Positions 25,547-33,850 of a stretch of 64,000 nt of DNA are shown in pieces; within the stretch, counting starts at the first letter, position 1; each line of letters starts with the position of its first letter. The stretch is from positions 322,990 to 386,989 of the forward strand of contig UCLR01000032.1 in NCBI GenBank assembly GCA_900473415.1, written 5' to 3'. Position numbers and translations under genes: made by a program. The notes beneath the pieces are model-generated. The model saw only the letters and a program-made list of their open reading frames with translations, searched no databases and was not told the DNA's origin. The DNA is from Hyphomicrobiales bacterium (lineage in GTDB: Bacteria > Pseudomonadota > Alphaproteobacteria > Rhizobiales > Beijerinckiaceae).

Positions 25547-26764
25547 GTGAAGCAAGTCCTACTCTATTCGCCAATCCGGCCGATGAGAACCGGCACCGCG
25601 GATTATTTTGACAGCCTTATCCAGTCTCTCGCCTGCGCCGACATCGAAAGAAGTAGAATTAATATCGTCGTCGATGACCAATTCATCGAAGGGGTATTTT
25701 TGGATATCGATTACTTTGGATTTAAAATTCTAAGCCACAGGAAGATTTCTGATGTTATCGAGCCAAATCAGGTAAGAATTTATTTTCTGGCTAACAATGA
25801 ATATCATTCATACTGCTATGAATCCCTGTCTCGGGTAAGAAAATTGCAAGAAGGCCGCGTTATATCGGTTATACATGAACCGTCATGCTTCATGTTATTA
25901 AATAATATTTGCAGCGAAGAGCGTTATTCATTCAACGATAACGACCTCATCGAATTTTGCGCTGCCCAGTTTGGATCGAAAGCTCTCAGCTTCATAAATG
26001 CCCGGAGGAAAGACATCTTGCCCTTCGATGTCGAGTACGTGATGCATTGCCAGCATTTAGCGCTCACGCGAAGCGATGAGATCTGGACGCATAGCGACTT
26101 TAGCGCGCTGAAGCTCCAGTTCGAGACAGAGACGACTTCTACTGCAAAATTTACAGTGTCCGAGCACCCCCATCTGGCTTCGGTTAGGGGGAGGGATCAG
26201 CAAAATTTGCCGCCGGATCTCGCAAAGCCAGACGGTGGCTTTCGAGTCGGCATGTTCGGTTGGGTAAGCCCGTCGAAGCGGGTCGATGTCGCGCTTCGTG
26301 CTTTCGCCGCGGCGCTGCAGACGGTCCCCCACGAGGTTGGCTCATGCGCCGAATTCCTTGTCGTCGGAAAGCTGCCGCCTCCAGAGCATTTCGATCCAGT
26401 TGGTTTGGCGTCCTCGCTTGGCATATCGCATCGGGTCAGATTTTTGGACTATGTGCCGTTGGATCAATTCGAGGCCTTGATCGAAAGCTGCGATCTTCTG
26501 CTCAATCTGCGGTTCCCGTCGTGTGGCGAGACAAGCGGCACTCTAGAGCGAGCCATTGCCGCGGGTGTACCGACCGTTACGACGGCATATCAGGGCTTTG
26601 CCGAGCTGCCGACCAGCGCTCAAGTCTCCTCGTTTTGGCCAAGGGAGCAGGTCCAACTGTTCCGGCTCCTCTGCCAATCCCTTCGTGGAACTGCAGGGTT
26701 GCAGCCGGCGACGCGTTCCAAGAGTCGGCCTAGGATCGCCGACCTCATCGCAAATGCATTGTAG
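25547..26764 (+). CDS. Glycosyltransferase family 4
   Basis: A 405-aa GT-B glycosyltransferase from GTG 25547. The N-terminus MKQVLLYSPIRPMRTGTADYF is the usual first strand and glycine loop, and the C-terminal half has FRVGMFGWVSPSKRVDVAL, VRFLDYVPLDQFEALI and NLRFPSCGETSGTLERAIAAG with the conserved E-x7-E motif. The first 600 bases are clearly more AT-rich than the locus average, suggesting foreign origin of this sugar-specific gene. It is followed after 14 bases by the coiled-coil/beta-module gene. Donor and linkage are unknown. Confidence 0.85.
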   Translation: MKQVLLYSPIRPMRTGTADYFDSLIQSLACADIERSRINIVVDDQFIEGVFLDIDYFGFKILSHRKISDVIEPNQVRIYFLANNEYHSYCYESLSRVRKLQEGRVISVIHEPSCFMLLNNICSEERYSFNDNDLIEFCAAQFGSKALSFINARRKDILPFDVEYVMHCQHLALTRSDEIWTHSDFSALKLQFETETTSTAKFTVSEHPHLASVRGRDQQNLPPDLAKPDGGFRVGMFGWVSPSKRVDVALRAFAAALQTVPHEVGSCAEFLVVGKLPPPEHFDPVGLASSLGISHRVRFLDYVPLDQFEALIESCDLLLNLRFPSCGETSGTLERAIAAGVPTVTTAYQGFAELPTSAQVSSFWPREQVQLFRLLCQSLRGTAGLQPATRSKSRPRIADLIANAL

Positions 26765-26778
26765 GACAGGTCGAGCCG

Positions 26779-27501
26779 ATGTTTAGGAATATCGAGCGGG
26801 CACTCGGCGGAAAGGGTCGCTCGGAAGTGGCCGAGCTAAGAGCCAAAGTGCGTGACCTTGAGGTATCGAAAGAATATCTCAAAAAAGAGATCATTAGACT
26901 GGCTACTGAAATAGAAAAACTGCAGCTTCGGCAGCAAACAAGCGTCCAGTTCTACGAGTTTCGCCTGGATCAAATCTACCACAACATTATTAAACGGCTT
27001 CCGGAAAGATCCTCTAGTGATGCAAGCGCCAGCGAGGCGATCAAGACGCTGGAAACAAATCCAGATTGGGAGAGGCTGGTTTTTGGCGCCCGGGAGTCGT
27101 TTCTGGAGCCTGGTCTCATTCCTTCCCCGCTTACACTGAGCGGCTTTCGGATCGACACTCGCCGCGCGATCGAGCGGATCGACCACGTCGAACTGCTACC
27201 TGGCAAGGCCGGGATTGCCGTTTTCGGTCCTTACCGCAAACTCCGGCCTGGCCGTTATGAAGTTCACTTCGCGCTCGCTGCGGCTTCCGATGGCGAGATC
27301 GATATCCTCATTGAGGCTTACACGGCGTTTCGCTCGGAAGATAATATTCTATCGAGCGTAAATTATTCCGGCAATGGCGATAGGGCTTTGCTGGAGTTCG
27401 AGTGGCCATTCAGTCTAGCGGAAGCTGAGATTGAACTCCGCATTCATCAGATGGGGCACGTCCAAGTCAACCTCACGTCTATCGAGATACGCAATCTATA
27501 A
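26779..27501 (+). CDS. Unrecognised coiled-coil protein with C-terminal GPY/L-G-RY beta-module
   Basis: A 240-aa protein with no family I can name. Residues about 14-60 are a charged heptad-like coiled coil (ELRAKVRDLEVSKEYLKKE). The C-terminal 110 residues are beta-rich and contain IAVFGPYRKLRPGRYEVHF, then alternating hydrophobic strands ending IEIRNL. This resembles modules in the WcbI-like protein at 19.3 kb and the protein at 31.8 kb. No signal peptide or membrane helix is seen, so it is probably cytoplasmic. It may scaffold glycosyltransferases or bind the growing glycan. It overlaps the convergent pyruvyltransferase-like gene by 6 bases. Confidence 0.7.
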   Translation: MFRNIERALGGKGRSEVAELRAKVRDLEVSKEYLKKEIIRLATEIEKLQLRQQTSVQFYEFRLDQIYHNIIKRLPERSSSDASASEAIKTLETNPDWERLVFGARESFLEPGLIPSPLTLSGFRIDTRRAIERIDHVELLPGKAGIAVFGPYRKLRPGRYEVHFALAAASDGEIDILIEAYTAFRSEDNILSSVNYSGNGDRALLEFEWPFSLAEAEIELRIHQMGHVQVNLTSIEIRNL

Positions 27502-28491
27502 GCGCGGTCGGCCCGCGGTGTGGAGCCCAATTTTCTCAATGGCCGCTTGAACCGCCTGGCGGTTGGTTTCGGATAAGTTGATGAGGCGTTCCGGAATGCC
27601 GGGCTCCTCGGCTGCCTTGATCGCACGCAGAAGCCGCGGCTTGCTGAATTCATAGGGAGGCACCAGCACCTCCGATAGGCCGGACTGCAGACAATATTCT
27701 TGAAGCTTTCGTGTTTGCCCGATGCAGACAAATGGCACGCCTTGAATAGATGGGAAAATAGCCCCATGGAATTTCATTGTGATGATCAGGTCCATATCCG
27801 CGATCAGTCGCATTTGGTCGATGGGCTTGCTGCGAACGTAAGGCCAAAAGGTTTGCTTCTTTCTGACCGTCATCTTTCGCCGGACGCCGTAGTGGGCCGT
27901 CTCGTCCCACGCATCGGGGTCGGAAGAGAATGAGATCCAATGAATGTCGAAATATTGGACGAGCTCGTCTAGAGCAGACGCCAGCTCCCATTGAAGATAT
28001 TCAAAATAACTGGCTTCGCGCATGGACGGCTGTTCAACGCCTGATATCGGGTGTCCGCTCAGGATCACGCCTAGTCTTTTTCGCTGACCTGCAGCTCTTG
28101 GTGAAGGGGCGATACGCGGAAGAGAAAAGCACAAATCAGGCGCGTATACGGCAGGCATGCCAACTTGGGACGCAATTTCGACATCGGATGGATTCCGAAA
28201 GATTGCGCCTTGGACATTGAACTTCGTGAGCTGATGGATCTCTGATTCGTATCCTAATCCACAGCCGACCACCCAGAGCGGCTGGGTTGGCTCGATGCTC
28301 TCAAGGTAATATTGCTTAATTACGTCACCACCACCAAGAATAAGTCGCTCGCTTTGCTCCAGTTGCGGTAGCCCGTCGGATGGCTCGAAAAAGCGCAGAT
28401 CTTGCCCTGGCAGCAGCGCCTCGAAGGCGTCAACGAAGGCATCGTCACCGCAGTTTGCTCGGTTGTACCAACCCATGACCCAAAGCGACAT
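27496..28491 (-). CDS. Polysaccharide pyruvyl transferase family protein
   Basis: A 331-aa protein of the polysaccharide pyruvyl transferase/CsaB family. Typical features are the N-terminal GWYNRANCGDDAF, the LILGGGDVI motif, PLWVVGCGLGYES, and the C-terminal DLIITMKFHGAIFPSIQGVPFVCI with the conserved HG. Members transfer pyruvate from PEP as a ketal onto a capsule or exopolysaccharide sugar. It is convergent with the gene at 26.8 kb and divergent from the methyltransferase gene (63-base gap). Moderately AT-rich for the window. Confidence 0.85.
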   Translation of the reverse strand: MSLWVMGWYNRANCGDDAFVDAFEALLPGQDLRFFEPSDGLPQLEQSERLILGGGDVIKQYYLESIEPTQPLWVVGCGLGYESEIHQLTKFNVQGAIFRNPSDVEIASQVGMPAVYAPDLCFSLPRIAPSPRAAGQRKRLGVILSGHPISGVEQPSMREASYFEYLQWELASALDELVQYFDIHWISFSSDPDAWDETAHYGVRRKMTVRKKQTFWPYVRSKPIDQMRLIADMDLIITMKFHGAIFPSIQGVPFVCIGQTRKLQEYCLQSGLSEVLVPPYEFSKPRLLRAIKAAEEPGIPERLINLSETNRQAVQAAIEKIGLHTAGRPRL

Positions 28492-28554
28492 TTCGGCGGA
28501 GAACCTTCAATCTGGCGTTGGCTATGGCATTCGAGAGGCCTATGAGGCGAGCGG

Positions 28555-29385
28555 ATGCCAGTCAATAGCGAGGATCGAATGCGGCCCATCCTTGAGAAGG
28601 ATCGTCACCCTGATTACGAAGCCTTCCTCCACGAGCGTGGTGTATTTTCGAACTCCGACCTTTCTGGGCATGTCCCGAGATACCTACATGCCCTTCGGCA
28701 CATGCCGCACGGGGAGCATCTCCGGAACGGAGACTATTCGAAAGCATTGGAGCTAGGAACCACTTATATCTTCCCACAACTATTGCTGGACCGAATGGGC
28801 TTTGAACGTGTCGACGCGACCGATTTTAAGATCGGGAACATTGGCGACACCACAGAGATGGCGCTGCCTCGGGACTCCAAGGCGCGCGCGATGACGATAT
28901 ACAATGTAGATTTAGAAAAGCAGAGCATCCCTTGCGTTGATGAGAATTATGATCTCGCCATCTGTTTTGAAGTTATCGAACACATGGAAATTGACCCGAT
29001 GTTCATGATCGCGGAGATGAACCGTGTACTGAAGCTCGGCGGCCTAATTTATCTCAGCACTCCAAATTCTACGAGCGCAAGAAACGTCCATAAGATCCTG
29101 AACGGGTATGCGCCTCATTTCTTTATGAAGTACTCTAAAAGCGCCACCTATCACCGACATAATATCGAGTACGCTCCACACCAGCTTATCGATATTATGA
29201 AATGCGGCGGCTTCGAAATCAGAAAATTTTGGACTGAGGACACATTTGAAGAAAGCATGCCTGAGACCCTAGAATTCCTCAAACAGAACAATTTTCGAAC
29301 GGATCATCGCGGTGATAATATATTCCTGATCGCTGAGAAATCTGGCCCCGTCATTGATCGACATCCGACGAGCGTTTATTTTTAG
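28555..29385 (+). CDS. Class I SAM-dependent methyltransferase
   Basis: A 276-aa protein with a methyltransferase core: KALELGTTYIFPQLLLD as the glycine-containing motif I (one canonical glycine short), YDLAICFEVIEHMEIDPM as motif IV, and VLKLGGLIYLSTPNSTS as motif V/VI, the pattern of Methyltransf_11/23 enzymes in polysaccharide loci. An internal ATG at 28579 is an alternative start. The substrate is probably a capsule sugar or its nucleotide-sugar precursor. AT-rich codon use groups it with its neighbours at 25.5-28.5 kb. Confidence 0.82.
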   Translation: MPVNSEDRMRPILEKDRHPDYEAFLHERGVFSNSDLSGHVPRYLHALRHMPHGEHLRNGDYSKALELGTTYIFPQLLLDRMGFERVDATDFKIGNIGDTTEMALPRDSKARAMTIYNVDLEKQSIPCVDENYDLAICFEVIEHMEIDPMFMIAEMNRVLKLGGLIYLSTPNSTSARNVHKILNGYAPHFFMKYSKSATYHRHNIEYAPHQLIDIMKCGGFEIRKFWTEDTFEESMPETLEFLKQNNFRTDHRGDNIFLIAEKSGPVIDRHPTSVYF

Positions 29386-29419
29386 AGCACTTAGAATTCC
29401 GCGGGCATTAGGGTAGGCA

Positions 29420-30256
29420 ATGCAGTCAGGTCCGTCAGAGAAGTTCGGCGCTTCACTGAGGCGCCCGCGATTGTCCGGGCCCTCGCTGTCGAAGCGGCTG
29501 TCGATCCAGCGTGACGTGATCGTTGCGCTGATGACGCGCAATCTCATGGCGAAATACGGCCGTGGGAATCTCGGCTTCCTATGGTTGATCGTCGAGCCGA
29601 CCTTTTTGGTCGCCGGCGTGATCACGCTCTGGAGCTTTCTTTATCCAGAGGGAAAGCATGGCATCCCCGTCGCCGCCTTCGTCCTCTCGAGCTATATGCC
29701 ACTGACCATGTGGCGGCATCTCGCCACTACTCCGCGGCTGCTGTCGGGCAGCTTTGGGTTGCTCTACTTTCGCCGGATTACCGTATTCGACATCGTCATT
29801 GCGCGCGCACTGACGGAGATCGCCAGCGTGAGCGCGGCGGGCCTCGTCGTCTATTTCCTGCTGCTGTCGGTAGGTATCGTGCGTTGGATTTATGATCCCA
29901 CGCTGGTTCTGGCGGGCTGGCTCATGATGTGCTGGTTCGGCTTCTCAGCCGGGTGTCTGATCGCCGGTCTATCGGAAAAGGCAGACATCGTCGATAGCCT
30001 GATCCAGCCGATCCAGTACCTGCTCCTGCCGATATCCGGCGTCTTTTTCATGGTCTCCTGGCTGCCAAAATCGGCGCAGGATTTGATCCTTCTTGTGCCT
30101 CAGGTGCATATCTACGAAATGTTTCGGGCGGGCTTTTTCGAGCCGTCGGTCCAGACGCATTATTCGATCGGCTATATTGTGATTTGGACTATCGTCCAGA
30201 CTTGTCTGGGGCTTTGGGCTGTAGCTTCCTCACGGGAGCGGCTAACGTTTCGATGA
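29420..30256 (+). CDS. kpsM: Capsular polysaccharide ABC transporter permease
   Basis: A 278-aa ABC-2 type permease with six predicted helices. The N-terminal cytoplasmic segment IQRDVIVALMTRNLMAKYGRGNLGFLW is the conserved KpsM/CtrC entry sequence, and the C-terminal region has LLPISGVFFMVSWLPKSAQ and IYEMFRAGFFEP. With KpsT it forms the export channel. It is separated from kpsT by five genes of the glycan region, an unusual split; a decayed copy of its 5' end lies at 21.7 kb, next to the kpsE/kpsT genes. Confidence 0.94.
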   Translation: MQSGPSEKFGASLRRPRLSGPSLSKRLSIQRDVIVALMTRNLMAKYGRGNLGFLWLIVEPTFLVAGVITLWSFLYPEGKHGIPVAAFVLSSYMPLTMWRHLATTPRLLSGSFGLLYFRRITVFDIVIARALTEIASVSAAGLVVYFLLLSVGIVRWIYDPTLVLAGWLMMCWFGFSAGCLIAGLSEKADIVDSLIQPIQYLLLPISGVFFMVSWLPKSAQDLILLVPQVHIYEMFRAGFFEPSVQTHYSIGYIVIWTIVQTCLGLWAVASSRERLTFR

Positions 30257-30442
30257 CCCATTGGGATGATTACTGCACCCTGGTCCTGACTCATATTGTG
30301 GTCTAGGCGCTATTGGGAATCCTGAACGATTCAGGCCGACGGGAAAACGCTCTAGCGACCCTTCCAAAACTCGCCGGACGGAAGCTTGCGACCCAAAGCT
30401 CCATCGTGTGGAGAAGGTCAGTCCGACAGAGCCCCTTCCTCG

Positions 30443-31600
30443 TTACCGCGTGACGTTGTAGACCGAAGCGCCGCTCACGATCGGGCTAACGACCAAATTG
30501 AAGAGCAGTAGGGCCTTCTGCACATCGCTCAGCTGAGCGTTCGAGACGTACAGCACGTCCCGCGCGTGAAGGGGGAAGCGTTCGGCCAGGAAGAGGCTAC
30601 CGGTATCGCGAAGGTTCAGGCGATAAACGATCGGGACCCGCCCGCCGGCCTGGAGCAACGGACCGTCAGGAACGAGCAGCTTCGCCACGGATTGCGGCTC
30701 GTAGCGCAGAATAAATACGCCAGACGGATCGGCACGGCTGTCGATCAGGCCACCTGCCTTTGCGAGGGCCTGGGAAAGCGTGACCTTGTCCGATTCAAAC
30801 GGGATTTCCGCGTTTCGCCCGGTAGCGCCATAGGCGATGAAGGTCTGCGGCTCTCTAACAACGGTTACGAGATCGCCCGGTCGCACGAAAATATTCTCGC
30901 CCGGATCAGAGGCGATCCGCAGCATGGAGACACGTGCGGATCGCTCGCCTCGCGTCACCTGAACAGCCGCCTCATTGACCGGGATGCGGATGCCGCCCGC
31001 GCCTGCAATCACATCCATCAGGCGATCGCCGCGCACTGAAAGGGGAACGCGCGCGCCTGCAGCGACCTCGCCAGCCACAGTTGCCGAACTGCTGATCGGC
31101 CGGACGATCGAGAGCTGGACCTGCGGCTGGATCGCCTTGCCCTCCAGGGTTGCGACGATCCGCTTCTGGGCCTCTTCGATCGTCAGCCCAGATACGCGAA
31201 CCCGACCACCATAAGGCACGGAGATCGATCCGTCCCGGCCGACAGCCTGCTCAGGAATGGTTGCGCTCTTGGAGCCAGTGGTGAAACGATCCGTTACCAT
31301 CGGCGCAGAAAACAGGCCGCCCGAGGACGCTTCCCATACCGTCACCGCAACCATATCGCCGACCCCGACCACGAATTCGGCTGGTGGCTGGCGGTTGCTG
31401 AAACTGGCCAGGAAACTGTCAGGTACCCGCTTGCCGAGGATGTTCGCCACCTCCGGCGTGATGTCGACAAGGGCGTAACGCTGCTGTTCAGCGCCTGTCG
31501 ACTGCTCGACCACATCCTCTGCGGTAGGTCCGGACGTGGGAAGCGCGCTGCACCCGGCAAGGCCTGTCAATCCCGCGGCGACGAAGATGAGCTTACGCAT
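30443..31600 (-). CDS. Outer-membrane polysaccharide export lipoprotein (KpsD/CtrA/Wza family)
   Basis: 385 aa from ATG 31600, behind AAGG; the longer frame to 31708 is rejected because the lipoprotein signal starts at MRKLIFVAAG with lipobox LAGC (Cys17). It has the Poly_export domain (FVVGVGDMVAVTVWEASSG), followed by SLBB-type repeats (VSGLTIEEAQKRIVATLEG; VAGEVAAGARVPLS; LMDVIAGAGG; FIAYGATGRNAEIP). It forms the outer-membrane exit channel for capsule export and should partner with the KpsE proteins. It is convergent with kpsM and divergent from the gene at 31.8 kb. Confidence 0.92.
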   Translation of the reverse strand: MRKLIFVAAGLTGLAGCSALPTSGPTAEDVVEQSTGAEQQRYALVDITPEVANILGKRVPDSFLASFSNRQPPAEFVVGVGDMVAVTVWEASSGGLFSAPMVTDRFTTGSKSATIPEQAVGRDGSISVPYGGRVRVSGLTIEEAQKRIVATLEGKAIQPQVQLSIVRPISSSATVAGEVAAGARVPLSVRGDRLMDVIAGAGGIRIPVNEAAVQVTRGERSARVSMLRIASDPGENIFVRPGDLVTVVREPQTFIAYGATGRNAEIPFESDKVTLSQALAKAGGLIDSRADPSGVFILRYEPQSVAKLLVPDGPLLQAGGRVPIVYRLNLRDTGSLFLAERFPLHARDVLYVSNAQLSDVQKALLLFNLVVSPIVSGASVYNVTR

Positions 31601-31819
31601 GCTTGCCTTTATCCGAGCGACACGGCTTCTAGCACGGGGCCTGCCATGCAACCATGCCTTCGTCATAGTGCCACGCGACCTGTTGTGATCGCGCAACACC
31701 TTGAACAAAGAAGCGAGCCGCTATCCTGAGCGTAACTACCATGCTCACCCTAACGTATTGGAAACGCAGCGTCCGAAGGGTTCGCCTTCAAGAAACACTG
31801 CCATGCTAAAGTTGAACAG

Positions 31820-32824
31820 ATGAGAGATATTGTCGTCGTCGGCCCGCCCTCCCCGCTTGTTTCCGGGAGCTTTGCGTTTCTCGAAAGGGCGCTCAAGGCA
31901 GTCTATCCTGGGCTCACTGTGTTGCGACTCGACCGTCTCGACGACATCGACGATTCGGGTCGTCCTAACGAAGTGCGACTGATTCTATCGACCTTCCCAC
32001 CTCCTGCGCTGGCAACTTACTGTGATCGACTGAAGCTCAGACCCATCGTCCTTCTCGATGAGATGCTGCCCTCTGTAGCGTTCACGCGCGCGGGAGGGAC
32101 TGTTCCTTCCCTGAATGCCGTTCGGATTGTCTCGGCGGGCCTAACGCTGACCGGTGCGTGCAGCCAACTGGCGGGAGCACACCTCGTCCGGCGCGCCGAC
32201 GACGTAAGCTTGCTCGATCTGCTTACGCTTGCGGCCGGAAGTGCTGAATCAGCACCCAACCGGGCGCGGCTCGAGAAGGCGTGTGAGCTTCTGGGCGGCC
32301 CGGACAGGTCTCTTCGAGAATTGGTGGAGGCATCGGAAGCCAAGCAGAATGCCTCGGAATTGACGGCGGAGGACGAGCAGTTGGCCGAATGCGTTCTGGG
32401 CGGCCTTTACAACTACGCCGTGAGCGGTAGGCCGGGCCCAACGACCTGGCCGGGACGCACCTTCCTTCTTGGCGACGATCCGGGAACGCCGGCGCCGGTC
32501 GTCATGGACGTCACCGGGAGGGCGAGGATCATTTTCTACGGGCCGTATTTCCATCTGCCGCGCGGCCGCTGGAAAATGCGGATTTCCTACGGCTTTTCAC
32601 ACGACATTCGTGGCTTGCCCCTGAACATCCAAGTCGCCAGTACCTCAGTGCTCAGCGAACTTCGGGTTCTAGCTGAGCGAGGCGGAATCTTCGCGGTCGA
32701 CCATGAGGTGGTGGTCACCGACCCTCATCAACCAATCGAAATTAGAACGATGAATGAGCAGGCGGCCATCGAGGGCCACGTCGCGCTGGCAAGTGTTGAA
32801 CTGACCTATCTGGATTTGAGCTGA
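31820..32824 (+). CDS. Unrecognised capsule-locus protein with C-terminal beta-module
   Basis: A 334-aa protein I cannot assign. The N-terminal 120 residues look alpha/beta (RDIVVVGPPSPLVSGSFAFL, RLILSTFPPPALATY, PIVLLDEMLPSVAF), like a receiver or Rossmann-type fold but without a recognisable active site. A helical middle follows. The C-terminal 110 residues hold RIIFYGPYFHLPRGRWKMRI and a run of beta strands ending in ELTYLDLS, closely resembling the modules at 19.3 and 26.8 kb. No signal peptide or membrane helix is seen. Expressed divergently from the export lipoprotein gene. Confidence 0.65.
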   Translation: MRDIVVVGPPSPLVSGSFAFLERALKAVYPGLTVLRLDRLDDIDDSGRPNEVRLILSTFPPPALATYCDRLKLRPIVLLDEMLPSVAFTRAGGTVPSLNAVRIVSAGLTLTGACSQLAGAHLVRRADDVSLLDLLTLAAGSAESAPNRARLEKACELLGGPDRSLRELVEASEAKQNASELTAEDEQLAECVLGGLYNYAVSGRPGPTTWPGRTFLLGDDPGTPAPVVMDVTGRARIIFYGPYFHLPRGRWKMRISYGFSHDIRGLPLNIQVASTSVLSELRVLAERGGIFAVDHEVVVTDPHQPIEIRTMNEQAAIEGHVALASVELTYLDLS

Positions 32825-32924
32825 ACGGACACGGACAGAATCCGACCGGAGAGGCTTTCCCGGAAAGGAAATTGCAGTATGGCTGACGCGAGCCTGATGG
32901 TCCCGGACGCGCCCTTCGGGCCTC

Positions 32925-33842
32925 ATGCCAATCAGTGCTCATATTGCGCAACGTTGCACTTCCACGCTGGAGACCGCCTTGTCGGAGTTGCACTATCTGA
33001 GCACTGCGGATCTCGGTGCCATGCCCCGCGCGCGCGCCGAAAAGGAGATCCAGGCTCGCGTCCAGACCACCTACCTCGGCGGCGGCCTCGTCCTCGCGCG
33101 CGTGCTCGGCGGCCACAAAATGCTCCTGCGCGCAGACGACCGCGGCTTTTCCCGGCATGTCATGCTCGACGGATACTGGGAAAGCTGGGTCACCGTCTTT
33201 TGCGCCAGGACCCTGAAGCCCGATATGGTCGCCTTCGATGTCGGCGCCAATCTCGGCTATTACACGCTGCTCTTCGCCAACCGCGTCGGCGCTGCCGGGC
33301 GCGTCATTGCGATCGAACCCAACCCTCAGACCTTTGCGCTGCTCGCCGAGACCGTCAGCCTGAACGGGTACGACAGGATGGTGTCATTGGTGTCGGGTGC
33401 GGCCACGGCCCGATCTGGCGATCAGGTGGAGCTCTTTGTCCCTCTTGGTGAACCCAAGAATGCGACCATCGCCTTCGAGGCCGGCGACCGGCCTTCGGAA
33501 CTGAGGACGATCGTCCCGACGATCTCGATCGACGACCTCGCCCAGGGGCTGGACCGGGTCGATTTCGTCAAGATAGACGTCGAAGGCGCGGAGCCGGCGG
33601 TCCTTGAAGGAATGACCGCGACGATCGAGCGCCATCGCCCGACGATCCTGCTCGAATTCAATGTAGGCCGCTACGACAACCCCGCCGCGATCCTCGACCG
33701 GCTGATCTCGGCATACGGGCAGGTCTGCGAGATCACGCTGGAGGGGGTCTCCGAGCCTGCCGAGCGGGAGAAAGTCCTGACCGAGCAGACCGGAGAGGAC
33801 CGGCTGCTGTGCTTTGCCATGCCCGGGCAGCAGCGGCCCTGA
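32925..33842 (+). CDS. FkbM family methyltransferase
   Basis: A 305-aa SAM-dependent methyltransferase: motif I MVAFDVGANLGYYTLLFA, RVIAIEPNPQTFALLAE, and the family block VDFVKIDVEGAEPAVLEGM. FkbM enzymes in polysaccharide loci O-methylate sugars. The start is uncertain: ATG 32925 has no good ribosome binding site, whereas ATG 32879 has a strong one (GGAAAGGAAA) but reads in another frame, so a 5' frameshift is possible. It ends 8 bases before the next glycosyltransferase start and is probably co-transcribed with it. Confidence 0.87.
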   Translation: MPISAHIAQRCTSTLETALSELHYLSTADLGAMPRARAEKEIQARVQTTYLGGGLVLARVLGGHKMLLRADDRGFSRHVMLDGYWESWVTVFCARTLKPDMVAFDVGANLGYYTLLFANRVGAAGRVIAIEPNPQTFALLAETVSLNGYDRMVSLVSGAATARSGDQVELFVPLGEPKNATIAFEAGDRPSELRTIVPTISIDDLAQGLDRVDFVKIDVEGAEPAVLEGMTATIERHRPTILLEFNVGRYDNPAAILDRLISAYGQVCEITLEGVSEPAEREKVLTEQTGEDRLLCFAMPGQQRP

Positions 33843-33850
33843 GGAAATCG

